A DNA stretch of 64,000 nt, from NCBI RefSeq assembly GCF_003046795.1, contig NZ_PZKN01000015.1:31831-95830 (forward strand), in the 5' to 3' direction. Position 1 is the first letter of the stretch; every line of letters begins with the position of its first letter. This document shows, in pieces, positions 16,345-25,489 of the stretch. Position numbers and translations under genes: made by a program. This DNA comes from Desulfonatronum sp. SC1 (GTDB taxonomy: Bacteria > Desulfobacterota > Desulfovibrionia > Desulfovibrionales > Desulfonatronaceae). A model generated the notes under the pieces. The model made no database searches and was not told the origin of the DNA. It saw only the letters and a program-made list of their open reading frames with translations.

Positions 16345-17022
16345 TCAATCCTTCCACTGGTCCACATCGATCAGCCCGATCCTGACCGCGTAGCGAATCA
16401 GGTCGATGGGCCGCCGGAGTTCGAGCTTGCGCATGATGTTGACGCGGTGGTTCTCGACTGTTTTCGGGCTGATGGAAAGCCGGTTCGCTATTTCCTTGGC
16501 CGTTTGCCCTTCCGCCAGCAGCCGCAGGATCTCCTGCTCGCGGGAGGTCAGGCTCCCGTAGTCGCCATTGATGACGACCGCCTCCCCATCTGGAATTTTT
16601 GAGATTTTCAGGATCACTTCACGGGATAACGAACCGTCCAGGAAAAATTCCCCGTTGGCCACGGCTTCCATTGCTTTCAGGAGTCCCTCGCCGGCGGATT
16701 CCTTGACCATGTACCCCAGGGCCCCGGCTTGGAAGGCCTTGGTGATGTAGTCTATTTTGGAATGCATGCTGACAACCAGTATCCGCGTTTCGGGCCGAAC
16801 GCTTTTCAGGTCCCGGACCAGATCGATGCCGCTTTTTTCGGGCAGGGATATGTCCACCAGGGCAAGATCGGGCCGCAATGCCTTGGCTTGCTGAAGCCCC
16901 TCCTTCCCGTCGCCGGCTTCCCCGACCACCTCGAATGCCGGGCTTCGATTGATAATTGCCTTCAGACCTTCCCTGTAGAGCGGGTGATCATCAACGATCA
17001 GCACTGTTTTTTTCTGAGTCAT
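16345..17022 (-). CDS. NarL/FixJ-type response regulator
   Basis: A 225-residue regulator has a receiver domain (VLIVDDHPLYREGL near residue 8, phospho-acceptor Asp in LALVDISLP near 53, Lys in MVKES near 104). A LuxR-type helix-turn-helix is at the C-terminus (SLTSREQEILRLLAEGQT, TVENHRVNIMRKL). It should be phosphorylated by the kinase whose gene ends inside its own start. AAAGGAAAC lies upstream of ATG 17022. The 32-base overlap with the kinase gene implies translational coupling. Targets are unknown. Confidence 0.9.
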   Translation of the reverse strand: MTQKKTVLIVDDHPLYREGLKAIINRSPAFEVVGEAGDGKEGLQQAKALRPDLALVDISLPEKSGIDLVRDLKSVRPETRILVVSMHSKIDYITKAFQAGALGYMVKESAGEGLLKAMEAVANGEFFLDGSLSREVILKISKIPDGEAVVINGDYGSLTSREQEILRLLAEGQTAKEIANRLSISPKTVENHRVNIMRKLELRRPIDLIRYAVRIGLIDVDQWKD

Positions 17023-19147
17023 GCAGTTTCCTTTCATGGGGGAGTTCGACCAGGATTTGCGTGCCTTTTCCCAGTCGTGAGCGGATGCGCATCGTGCCCC
17101 CGAGCAGAGTGGCCCGTTCCCGCATGCTATGCAGGCCCATGCGCTTCTCCGCGGTCGCGCCCGCCATCCGTTGCACCGGATCAAAGCCGAGGCCGTCATC
17201 TTCAATCCGCAAGATGATTTTCGGAAAGGATGCCACCATCCTCACGACAACCCGCCTGGCCAAGGCATGCTTGTAAATGTTGTTCAGGCTTTCCTGGATC
17301 AGCCGGTACAGATTGATCTCGGCATCGAAATCAAGAGACGAATCCTCCATGCCCGTAAAGCTCATGTCAACATCAAGCCCTGTTTTCTCGGAGAAATCCT
17401 TGCCATATTGCGTCATGGCCCGCACGAATCCGAATTGATCGAGACCTGGGGGACGCAGTTCATAGGCCAGGTCCCGGACAACCATGATGGCCTGTTGCGT
17501 AAGATTGGAGAACGCCGTCAATTTCTCCAAAAACACCGGACTCTGAATGAGGTGCTCGCGTCGCAGGGAATCAAGGCCGATTTTCAAGGTTGAAAGATCC
17601 TGCCCCACGCGGTCGTGAAGCTCGCGGGATATCATCAGGCGCTCGGCTTCATGGGCCCTGATGAGCTGTTGGGAAAGAGCATGAATGCTCCGTTGAGCGC
17701 CTTTTTCCTCCGTAATGTCCTGAATCTGGACCATATATCCGACCACGGCATCGCCCATGCTCATCCCCAGCGGGGTGATCAGCACGTCCAGATACAGCTC
17801 CTTCGCTCTTGTTGGATCGAACATGAAGCCATCCGCGGATTTTGGAAAATCAACAACGACCTCCTCTCGGATCGCGTTGCCAGCCAGCAGTCTTTCTTTC
17901 GTCTCACTGCTCAGCAGAGGGTCGTCAAAGAGCGATGTTCCAAGGATTCGGGTTGGGTCAGACATTCCGTAAATTGTCAAATAGGATTTGTTCACTCCGT
18001 ACATAAGGCCGTGCGCATCATAGACCGCGATGCCGATGGGCGACTCCAGAAAAATATTCTTGAGCTGTTCGTCGATCTCCTTCAGCACCTTTTCGGAGTG
18101 CATCTGAGCGGTAATATCGTCAAGAAAGCTCAGGATGGCCGGCCGGTCGTTCCATTCGATCAGTATCCCCTTGTTTCGCAGCCATCGTATTTGCCCCGCC
18201 TTGTCAATCACTCTCGCATTATATGCCTGTGGCTGCACGTGTTCCCGCATCGCCAGCGTATGATATTTCATGACCATCGCGGCATCGTCCGGATGGACAA
18301 AATCAACGATGGGCAAACTGGCTAATTCTTTCCTGGTATATCCTGAAATATCCTCGAACTTGGAATTTGAAAATTTAATTTCGCTATCTTGCGTGACGAT
18401 AATACCTTCATTCGCGTTTTCAACCACGATACGGTAATTTTCTTCGGTTTTCCGCAATTCCAGCTCGATCTGACGACGCAGAACAATTTCCTCCCGGAGC
18501 TCCAGGTTTGCTTTTGTCAATTCTCTGGTGCGGACCTCGACCCGCTCTTCCAGTTCCAGGTTCGCGGCCGTCAGCTCCTCTTCGAGACGGGCACGCGCGG
18601 TGATGTCCATGACCGCGATGCGCAGATGACTGGAATTCGGTGCGTCATCAACCACGGCCTCGGTTTGCAGTTGGGCGTGGAATCGCGTGCCGTCCTTGTT
18701 CACAAGCACAAGTTCGCAAACCTGCTTGTCTTTGGACGCAAGCACTTTTTTTCGATGGAAATAGAACGTATCCTGTGAGCTGGGCGCGATGAAGCGGGAA
18801 AATCGTTGCCGGATCAAAAACGCCCTTTCAAGGCCCAAGAGTTCCGCGCCGACAAGGTTGACCTTCCTGATCAGATTTTTCTCGTCCAGGCAAAAGTATC
18901 CGACAGGGGCAAAATCATAGAGTTCTTGGTATTTGTCCCGGGACTGTTCAAGAGCCGCCTGTGTTTCACGCAGCTCCTCATTCTGGATTTCCAATTCAAT
19001 CTGATGCACGCGCAGTTCATGGATCAGCTTCTGAACATCCTCGCCAGGAGCTATTTGGCCCCCCTGGAAATCCCCGGCCAGTTGCTTCTCAGCCCTGGCT
19101 CGGAGTTGGCTGCTCTTTTGCTCAGCCCGAGGCTTGGACTTTGTCAT
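16991..19147 (-). CDS. Multi-PAS sensor histidine kinase (HisKA_3/NarX class)
   Basis: The 718-residue protein has no membrane segments, so it should sense a cytoplasmic signal. After a coiled coil (LIHELRVHQIELEIQNEEL) it has three PAS domains: about 75-190 (FAPVGYFCLDE), 240-355 (VVENANEGIIVTQD) and 365-495 (SPIGIAVYDAHGL). The dimerisation/phospho-acceptor helix has ERLMISRELHDRVGQDLS, with His near 509. The ATPase domain includes IQESLNNIYKHA (N box), DDGLGFD and GLHSMRERA. No haem or Cys ligand pattern is obvious. It overlaps the upstream CheB-CheR gene by 26 bases and the downstream regulator by 32, so the three should form one signalling unit. Confidence 0.9.
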   Translation of the reverse strand: MTKSKPRAEQKSSQLRARAEKQLAGDFQGGQIAPGEDVQKLIHELRVHQIELEIQNEELRETQAALEQSRDKYQELYDFAPVGYFCLDEKNLIRKVNLVGAELLGLERAFLIRQRFSRFIAPSSQDTFYFHRKKVLASKDKQVCELVLVNKDGTRFHAQLQTEAVVDDAPNSSHLRIAVMDITARARLEEELTAANLELEERVEVRTRELTKANLELREEIVLRRQIELELRKTEENYRIVVENANEGIIVTQDSEIKFSNSKFEDISGYTRKELASLPIVDFVHPDDAAMVMKYHTLAMREHVQPQAYNARVIDKAGQIRWLRNKGILIEWNDRPAILSFLDDITAQMHSEKVLKEIDEQLKNIFLESPIGIAVYDAHGLMYGVNKSYLTIYGMSDPTRILGTSLFDDPLLSSETKERLLAGNAIREEVVVDFPKSADGFMFDPTRAKELYLDVLITPLGMSMGDAVVGYMVQIQDITEEKGAQRSIHALSQQLIRAHEAERLMISRELHDRVGQDLSTLKIGLDSLRREHLIQSPVFLEKLTAFSNLTQQAIMVVRDLAYELRPPGLDQFGFVRAMTQYGKDFSEKTGLDVDMSFTGMEDSSLDFDAEINLYRLIQESLNNIYKHALARRVVVRMVASFPKIILRIEDDGLGFDPVQRMAGATAEKRMGLHSMRERATLLGGTMRIRSRLGKGTQILVELPHERKLHDSEKNSADR

Positions 19148-22100
19148 GGCTTCCTTCCTCTCCTTGACTGCTTTCCCTGGGGCGTTCGGGCTGCGGCGTG
19201 CGCGTGAGCCCGGTCAGGTCGCGCCAGACGCTATACAGGACCGTTTTGCCGCGTTCGCGATGGACGGTCATCGTGACCTCGACGGGAACGGTTTCGCCAT
19301 CCAGCCGGGAATACAGCCAGTCGAAACGCAGCCTTTTTTCGGACAGGCATTGGGCGAGCAACTCCCCGGCTTTTTCCCGTGAAAGGCGGCCGTCGGGCTG
19401 ACGCTCCGGCGACAGGCCGACGGCACTGGCCGCCAGCAGTTGGTCCCGGGTCATGCCCAGCAGGTCCAGGGCCGCCTGGTTGCAGTCGACAAAGCCCAGG
19501 TCGCGGCCGTTTTCCGCGATTTCAGCGATTGCGTGAGCGTCCGGCGACAATTCGTACAGGATGCGGTATTTCAGCTCGAACTCGAGTCGCGCCTCCTGGG
19601 CCTGCTTGCTCTCCGTGATGTCCACGAAGGTAATCACCGCGCCCTCGATGACGTTGTCCAGCGTACGGTAGGGCAAAATGCGCATGGAGTACCACTTGTC
19701 CTCCGCGGTCCGCACCTGTTCTTCTTTGGGGATCAGGGTGTCCAGCACGGCCTGGACGTCCTGGGAAAGGCGGCCGTAGTCTTTCAGATTGGAGACGATG
19801 TGGCCCACGGGCCGCCCCACATCGGAGAGGATCAGGTTGATGAGGCGGGTGGCGGCGGGGGTGAAGCGCAAGATGCGCAACTGATGATCGACGAACACTG
19901 TGGCGACGCCCGTGCCGGCCAGCAGGTTGTTCATGTCGTTGTTGGCCCGGGACAGGTCGGCCACTTTGGTCTGCAGCTCGGAATTGACCGTGACCAGTTC
20001 CTCGTTGACCGATTGCAGCTCCTCCTTGGAAGTCTCCAGCTCCTCGTTGGTGGACTGCAACTCCTCGTTCACCGACTGCATCTCTTCGTTGGAGGACTTG
20101 AGTTCCTCGTTGGAGGTTTCCAGTTCCTCATTGACGGCCTGGAGGTATTCCTCCTTGGCCCGCAAGGCCTGTTTGAGCGCCGTGATGCGGGCATCCACGG
20201 CGAGCTTGTCGAGCCCGTCACCGCTCAGGTCGTCTTCCAGGCCGCGGTCCTCGGTCTGGACATCGCCCGCCGAGCTCTGATCTCCGGCCTCCGGTTTCTC
20301 CGGCACGTCCTGCAGAATGACCAGAAACAGAGACGGCTTGTTGGCGGCGGGCTTGTCCCGCGCCAGTTCGCCCATTCTCGGGTCCACCGGACGCACGGTC
20401 AGGTCGACCGTGCGGAAACTGCCGTTGGTCTTCACGCGCAGGCCCGGCAAGCGCACGGTTTCCAGAGTTCCGGCGGCCTTGTTCAGGGCAACGGTCAAAT
20501 CATGCTTGAGCCCTTCACGGGCCATTTTGATGATGTTGCTCACACCGGCCTCGCCCGGGGCCGGTTCCAGGTACATGCCGGTGCGACCGTGCAGATAAAG
20601 GATGTCGCCGTCGGCGGTGACCAACGCGCCGGCCGGAACGACCTCTTGCAACAGCGCTGTTTCGGTCAACTCGCGCAGCGGCAGTTTCGCGGGCACCGTC
20701 GTGCGTCCGGCGGATCGAAGCGGAACCTCCTCCATCGTCCCGACCATGGGCGGCAGGAACCGACCCAGGGCCGCGCGCTGTATGCCGTGAAAATTTTCCC
20801 TGCGCTGGTAGATCTTGGCCTTGTTGGCCAATCCGACAAAGAGATCCGCATGCTCGCCCACGGTCTCGGAGGTGCCCAGAAAGAGAAAGCCGCCCGGGTT
20901 GAGGGCGTAATGGAACAGGGGGATCAGCTTCTTCTGCAATTCACTACCCATATAGATCATCAGGTTGCGGCAACTGATCAGGTCGAGCTTGGAAAAAGGC
21001 GGGTCCCTGGTGACGTTCTGTTCGGAAATGATCAACAGGTCGCGGATGTTCTTGCGAATGCGGTAGGCGGGCGGATTCCCCTCCGCGTCGCCGGGTTCCG
21101 GCGTGAAAAACCGCGCCAGCCGCTCCGGCGTGATGTCGGTGCCGATGCTGGCCGGATAGATGCCGGTACGGGCCACGGCCACGGCCTGGCTGTCGATGTC
21201 GGTGGCAAAAACCTGGAGCTTGAAGCTTTTCCGTTGCTCCTCCAGATGCTCCCGCAGGAGGATGGCCAGGGAATAGGCCTCCTCGCCGGTGGAACAGCCC
21301 GGCACCCAGACGCGGATCGTCGCACCCGCCGACCGACCGGCGAAAAGCTTGGGCACGACCAGCTCCTGGAGGGCCTTGAAGGCCGCTGGATCACGGAAGA
21401 AACTGGTCACGCCGATCAGCATGTCCCGGAAAAGCGCCTCGGTTTCGGTCGGCGTCGCCCGGATGAACTTGACATAGTCGTCCATGCTTTCGATCTGCTG
21501 GACGGCCATGCGCCGCTCGATGCGCCGCTGAACCGAGGAGGGCTTGTATTGGGAAAAGTCGTGGCCCACCTGGCTGCGCAGGAGCACGAAGATCTTGTTC
21601 ATCGCGTTCTCGACCCTGGAGGTCGGCGTCGTGGGCTTGGGCGGATGGCCGAAGGCATGGACCGTATATGCGATAAGCTGGGCAGGCATCTCGGCCGGAG
21701 GCAGCACGAAGTCCACCAGTCCCGTGGCGACGGCGCTGCGCGGCATGCCGTCGTACTCGGTGGACGCTGGATTCTGGGCCATGACCATGCCACCCTCGCC
21801 CTTGATGGCGCGCACGCCCAGCGTCCCATCGCTGCCCGTACCCGAAAGCACGATGCCGATGCACCGCTCGCGTTGATCCTGGGCAAGAGAGCGGAAAAAA
21901 AAATCAATGGGCAGTCGCTGGCCGCGCGGAGCCGAGGGTTCCAGCAGCTGCAGGGCGCCGTTCAGAAAGGCCATGTCCCGGCCCGGCGGAATGATGTAGG
22001 CGCAGTTGGGATGGACCGTCATGCCGTCCTCGACCTCGAAGACCTGCATCCGGGTGTAGCGCCGAATCAGGTCGGTCAGGATGCTCTTGTGGTCCGGGGC

Positions 22101-22340
22101 CAGGTGCTGCACCAGCACAAAGGCCATGCCGGGGTCGCCGATCGCGGGCATTCCTGAAAAAAAGGCCTCAAAGGCCGCCAGACCGCCGGCGGACGCGCCG
22201 ATGCCCACGATGGGGAAGCCGCCCGGAGCGGTTGCCGCCAAAACGTCGGCGGAAGCCTCACCAGCCCCCGGCGGAGTATCGACGGTGCCCTGGGCCGTCG
22301 CCTGGGCCGCTTCTTTCTTGTTTGCTTCTTGTTTGGCCAT
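19122..22340 (-). CDS. CheB-CheR fusion with coiled coil and PAS domains
   Basis: A 1072-residue hybrid joins a methylesterase-like CheB domain (GIGASAGGL near residue 45, QHLAPDH, SGTGSDGTLG) to a CheR methyltransferase domain (WVPGCSTGEEAYSLAI near 343, ISCRNLMIYM). Next is a long Glu/Asn-rich coiled coil of NEELETSNEEL heptads (about 720-800) and two PAS domains (about 805-1060). CheB lacks a receiver domain. Such hybrids are rarely classical chemotaxis enzymes. No receptor or CheA gene is nearby; the next gene is a PAS kinase. ATG 22340 is chosen from family length; its ribosome site (GGGGCGAT) is weak, and ATG 22436 is an alternative. Confidence 0.9.
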   Translation of the reverse strand: MAKQEANKKEAAQATAQGTVDTPPGAGEASADVLAATAPGGFPIVGIGASAGGLAAFEAFFSGMPAIGDPGMAFVLVQHLAPDHKSILTDLIRRYTRMQVFEVEDGMTVHPNCAYIIPPGRDMAFLNGALQLLEPSAPRGQRLPIDFFFRSLAQDQRERCIGIVLSGTGSDGTLGVRAIKGEGGMVMAQNPASTEYDGMPRSAVATGLVDFVLPPAEMPAQLIAYTVHAFGHPPKPTTPTSRVENAMNKIFVLLRSQVGHDFSQYKPSSVQRRIERRMAVQQIESMDDYVKFIRATPTETEALFRDMLIGVTSFFRDPAAFKALQELVVPKLFAGRSAGATIRVWVPGCSTGEEAYSLAILLREHLEEQRKSFKLQVFATDIDSQAVAVARTGIYPASIGTDITPERLARFFTPEPGDAEGNPPAYRIRKNIRDLLIISEQNVTRDPPFSKLDLISCRNLMIYMGSELQKKLIPLFHYALNPGGFLFLGTSETVGEHADLFVGLANKAKIYQRRENFHGIQRAALGRFLPPMVGTMEEVPLRSAGRTTVPAKLPLRELTETALLQEVVPAGALVTADGDILYLHGRTGMYLEPAPGEAGVSNIIKMAREGLKHDLTVALNKAAGTLETVRLPGLRVKTNGSFRTVDLTVRPVDPRMGELARDKPAANKPSLFLVILQDVPEKPEAGDQSSAGDVQTEDRGLEDDLSGDGLDKLAVDARITALKQALRAKEEYLQAVNEELETSNEELKSSNEEMQSVNEELQSTNEELETSKEELQSVNEELVTVNSELQTKVADLSRANNDMNNLLAGTGVATVFVDHQLRILRFTPAATRLINLILSDVGRPVGHIVSNLKDYGRLSQDVQAVLDTLIPKEEQVRTAEDKWYSMRILPYRTLDNVIEGAVITFVDITESKQAQEARLEFELKYRILYELSPDAHAIAEIAENGRDLGFVDCNQAALDLLGMTRDQLLAASAVGLSPERQPDGRLSREKAGELLAQCLSEKRLRFDWLYSRLDGETVPVEVTMTVHRERGKTVLYSVWRDLTGLTRTPQPERPRESSQGEEGSHDKVQASG

Positions 22341-22573
22341 GATATCGCCCCATTGATCATCCGTTCCGGCTTCGACGCAAAATATCCAACCGCTCCAGCA
22401 CACTGCCTTTATCGGCCGCAAGCCACCTCCCACCAACCACCGCCGGGGGGCAAAATCCCTGTTTGCACCCGACCCTATTCTGATTTACCGATATATGTCC
22501 GTTTTTTCAAACAAAGGCAAACGCCGGGGCCAAGGACAACCCAGGGCGGCAAGTTCGCGGGCGGACACTTTCT

Positions 22574-23161
22574 TCATGTACTCCGCCACCGCCCGCGGGC
22601 CGCGATCCAGCGCTCGGACCCGGCGGCCGCGAGCAAGGGGACCAGAACGACCAGGAGGGCGGGCCAAACCTCGGAAAAGCCGAGCACGGCGGAAAGCTCG
22701 GTTCCCAGCGTCAACCACAAAAAGACGGGCATAAACAGCAACTGCGAAAGCAGATTCAGCGGGGTCACCGCTATGGCCCGGGCCGCGTTCCCGCCGCCCA
22801 ACTGGCTGAACGTGATGAACCAGTCCGTGCAGGGCACGAAGAGAACCAACAGGACGCCCAGCCGCAAGGCCGGATCCGGAGGCAGCGCCTGCACCAGGAT
22901 ACAGACCAGGACGGGCAGGATGAGGAAGTTTCCGGTCAACGTTGCCGCGAGAAATCGGTGGTCCGTGAATGCATCGCGCAGGTGCAGCAACGGCACCTGG
23001 ATGAAGGTCGCATAGAGCAGGACGATCAAGGTCGGCCAGAGCAGGGCTTCGAAGAGGCGACCCACGCCGGGCCACGCGCTTCCAACCAACAGACCCGCGA
23101 TGATCGTCGACAGGTACAACCAGACCTGACGACGTTCGAGGGTTAATCGGTCCAATGTCAT
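22574..23161 (-). pseudogene. C-terminally truncated arsenite-permease-like protein (BASS/ArsB-like)
   Basis: The 195-residue product starts MTLDRLTLERRQVWLYLS and has about six membrane helices with the LFVPCTDWFITFSQLGGGNAARA motif of the 'arsenic resistance protein' branch of the bile-acid:Na symporter superfamily. Relatives have about 300-330 residues and ten helices. Here the chain ends after the sixth (VLVPLLAAAGSERW), and the sequence beyond the stop (22490-22573) has no membrane-helix character in any minus frame. I infer loss of the 3' third by deletion, so the permease is probably inactive. GGAGC precedes ATG 23161. It is divergent from a padR gene. Confidence 0.6.
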
Positions 23162-23293
23162 GCTCCGGTTGGTATTTTGAACACGAGTGTTCGTGACGTG
23201 GAGAGTCGATTTCCCGCCCTTCCGGCATGTTGCCGGATAGGCCGAAGAGTGATTTCGCAAGGCATTCGCAATACGTTTCATTTTGCTCCAACC

Positions 23294-23313
23294 GTATGTA
23301 TCGGTCAACATAC
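23294..23313. promoter_or_regulatory. Probable PadR operator
   Basis: GTATGT-N8-ACATAC is a perfect inverted repeat that contains the ATGT-N8-ACAT core known for PadR regulators. It lies between the divergent permease remnant and the padR gene, 95 bases before the padR start. Confidence 0.6.
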
Positions 23314-23371
23314 CCGAAAATAACGGCGGGAAGACGATTTACTCCGCTTGCCATCAGGGCAAGGAAAAGTT

Positions 23372-23388
23372 ATATCGGATTTCGATAT
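23372..23388. promoter_or_regulatory. Inverted repeat before padR
   Basis: ATATCG-N5-CGATAT lies just upstream of the padR ribosome site, a position suited to autoregulation in the leader. Its factor cannot be told from sequence. Confidence 0.4.
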
Positions 23389-23408
23389 CGAAAAAAGGCG
23401 GGTTCATC

Positions 23409-23777
23409 ATGCCACGAGAAAGCACCACGAAAATGCTGGAACACCACGACCTGCTCTCCGGCCTGGTCCGGCTGCACGTGCTCCACCACGCTTCGGAGCA
23501 GGAAATTTACGGACAGTGGATGATCGACGAGTTGGCCGAGCACGGGTATCGGCTGAGTCCGGGGACCCTGTATCCGATGCTGCACGCCATGGAGCGCAAG
23601 GGGTACCTGGTCTCCCGCACGGAAAAGGACGGGAAGGTGACGCGCAAGCACTACCGGGCCACGGCGAAAGGGCTGGAGGGGTTGGCCGTGGCTAAGGAAC
23701 GGCTGCGGGAGCTTGTGGGCGAAACCATGCCGGGGCATGGGGAAGTTCGGAAACAAGGCGCTCCGGAAACCGGTTAG
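23409..23777 (+). CDS. PadR-family transcriptional regulator
   Basis: A 122-residue winged-helix protein has the PadR core: LLSGLVRLHVLHHASEQEIYGQWMIDEL, then LSPGTLYPMLHAMERKGYLVS, then KHYRATAKGLEGLAVAKERLREL. The final helix mediates dimerisation in the family. AAAGGCGGG is upstream of ATG 23409. A PadR-type operator lies in the divergent region, so it probably represses itself and once controlled the truncated permease gene. The stop codon touches the left arm of an intergenic repeat. Confidence 0.88.
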   Translation: MPRESTTKMLEHHDLLSGLVRLHVLHHASEQEIYGQWMIDELAEHGYRLSPGTLYPMLHAMERKGYLVSRTEKDGKVTRKHYRATAKGLEGLAVAKERLRELVGETMPGHGEVRKQGAPETG

Positions 23778-23980
23778 CAGTCCGTTGAAAAACTCCCAAT
23801 TGCTGCGTCGCCGCAAAAAGTTCAAACTCTCACGTATGAATAAATACGCTTCGAGCTTGATTCGATTGCCAGGACGGCAAATCGAAAATGCGGCGAAGCT
23901 GCAGCCCGTAGGGGCCGGACACAGGACGTGTCCGGATAGCCTTTTTTGCTCCTTGCACTTGGAGTTTTTGAACGGACTGC
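23777..23980. repeat. MITE-like palindromic intergenic repeat
   Basis: Imperfect terminal inverted arms GCAGTCCGTTGAAAAACTCC (from 23777) and GGAGTTTTTGAACGGACTGC (to 23980) enclose about 150 bases with further internal symmetry, including GGACACAGGACGTGTCC. No coding sequence is present. The left arm begins within the padR stop codon, so insertion may have trimmed the padR 3' end. Elements like this are common between genes of sulfate reducers, from memory. Confidence 0.65.
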
Positions 23981-24022
23981 CGGATAAGAACTTTTTCAAC
24001 ACCCAGGTAGGAAGGATCAACG

Positions 24023-24664
24023 GTGTTTGAATTCATCGACGTGCAATATGACAACATTCTGGACCTGCCGCGCCTGGTGCTCGGCACGGAACAGGTCACC
24101 TCCCTGGTGGGAGCCAGCGGCAGCGGCAAGACCACGGTGTTGCGCCTGCTGAACAAGATGATCTCGCCCACCCGCGGACGCATCCTGTTTCAGGGCGAGG
24201 ACCTGAGCCAAAGGGACTCGGTCCGCCACCGTCGCGACGTGGTCATGCTTTCCCAGAGTCCGGCGATCTTCGAGGGCACGGTTGGGGACAATCTGCGGGC
24301 CGGCTCACGGTTTCAGGAAAAGGATCCGCCGGGCGACGAAGTTCTGAAGCGGTTGCTGGAGCAGGTCCGGCTGGCCAAGCCCCTGGACGAGGCGGCGGAC
24401 AAGCTTTCCGGCGGGGAGCGCCAGCGGCTGGCCCTGGCCCGGGTGCTCCTGCTGGAGCCCCGGGTCTATCTGCTGGACGAACCCTCCTCGGCCCTGGACG
24501 AGGAAACCGAACAACTGATCTTCGACATGCTCACAGCCCATGTCCGGGCAGAGGGCAAGACCATCATCATGGTCACCCACTCCAGGGCCGTGGCCCGGAA
24601 GTACTCGGACACGATCATCGAGATGTCCGGAGGGAAAGTGCGTCGAGAGGAGGCGCGTTCATGA
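24023..24664 (+). CDS. fetA: FetA-type ABC exporter ATP-binding protein
   Basis: The 213-residue ATPase has Walker A GASGSGKTT (about 31-39), signature LSGGERQRLALARVLL and Walker B VYLLDEPSSALD, then the H-loop in MVTHSRA. It starts at GTG 24023 after AGGAAGGATCAAC. It overlaps the next gene by 4 bases (ATGA), whose product is an FetB permease. In E. coli FetAB exports iron and raises oxidative-stress tolerance; the same role is inferred here. Confidence 0.85.
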   Translation: MFEFIDVQYDNILDLPRLVLGTEQVTSLVGASGSGKTTVLRLLNKMISPTRGRILFQGEDLSQRDSVRHRRDVVMLSQSPAIFEGTVGDNLRAGSRFQEKDPPGDEVLKRLLEQVRLAKPLDEAADKLSGGERQRLALARVLLLEPRVYLLDEPSSALDEETEQLIFDMLTAHVRAEGKTIIMVTHSRAVARKYSDTIIEMSGGKVRREEARS

Positions 24665-25437
24665 ACGACGTTATTGATCTGACCATGCTCCAGGTCGGCC
24701 TGGCCTACATCTTCGTGCTCATTGTCCTGGCCATCGTCCGTTTCCGGGGCATCGGCCGCGAGAAGGAGATCGTGCTCTCCTCGCTGCGCATGACGCTGCA
24801 GCTCGTCCTGGTCGGGTACGTGCTGGTCTACGTGTTCGACAACCCGAGCCCGTATGTCACCGGCCTGATCATCGTGGTCATGGAAGCGTTCGCGATCCAC
24901 ACGGTATTCCGGAAATTCCGGGACAAGCTGACCACTCCCCTGCGCAAGGTCGTGGCCTTTTCCATGTGCTTCGGCACCCTGACCTGCATCGTCTATTTCC
25001 TGCTGGTGGTGGTGCGGGTCACGCCCTGGTACGAACCGCGGTACTTCGTGCCCATCGCCGGGATGATCATCGGCAATTCCATGACCGGCATCTCCCTGGG
25101 CGTGAAGTCGCTGCTGGAGGGCATGACCATTCGCAAACATCTGGTGGAGGAAGCCCTGATCCTCGGCGCCACGCCCAAGACCGCCACCCGGGGAATCATC
25201 AACGGCGCCTTTGACTCGGCGATCATGCCGACCATCAACTCCATGGTCGGCATGGGCATCGTCTTTCTGCCGGGGATGATGACCGGCCAGATTCTCTCCG
25301 GCACCGTCCCGACCACGGCCATTGCCTACCAGATCGCCATCATGCTCGGCATCCTCGGCGCCGTGGCCCTGACCATCATCACCATGCTTCAGTTGGGCTG
25401 TCGCACGTTTTTCAACAAAGAGGACCAGTTGCTGTGA
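24661..25437 (+). CDS. fetB: FetB-type ABC exporter permease (UPF0014)
   Basis: The 258-residue membrane protein has about seven hydrophobic helices and the family signature region PIAGMIIGNSMTGISLGVK followed by RKHLVEEALILGATP and AIMPTINSMVGMGIVFLPGMMTGQILSG. Length matches the family. Start and fetA stop overlap as ATGA, which implies coupled translation. It partners FetA in probable iron export. Confidence 0.88.
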   Translation: MNDVIDLTMLQVGLAYIFVLIVLAIVRFRGIGREKEIVLSSLRMTLQLVLVGYVLVYVFDNPSPYVTGLIIVVMEAFAIHTVFRKFRDKLTTPLRKVVAFSMCFGTLTCIVYFLLVVVRVTPWYEPRYFVPIAGMIIGNSMTGISLGVKSLLEGMTIRKHLVEEALILGATPKTATRGIINGAFDSAIMPTINSMVGMGIVFLPGMMTGQILSGTVPTTAIAYQIAIMLGILGAVALTIITMLQLGCRTFFNKEDQLL

Positions 25438-25489
25438 AACGAACGCCGTCAGCTCAGGAACGTATTTCCGTTTTTTTGAATATCATGGA

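Noticed and set aside
19440..22157. Long plus-strand open frame opposite the CheB-CheR gene
   Set aside because: The minus-strand product has complete CheB, CheR and PAS motifs; the plus frame is repetitive Gln/Val/His/Gly sequence typical of antisense frames.
22490..22576. Read-through of the TGA that ends the truncated permease gene
   Set aside because: Continuing gives hydrophilic sequence with no helix like TM7-10 of the family, so it is not a Sec codon or suppressed stop.
24966..25322. Alternative frames within fetB
   Set aside because: They lack start signals; fetB matches its family along its full length.
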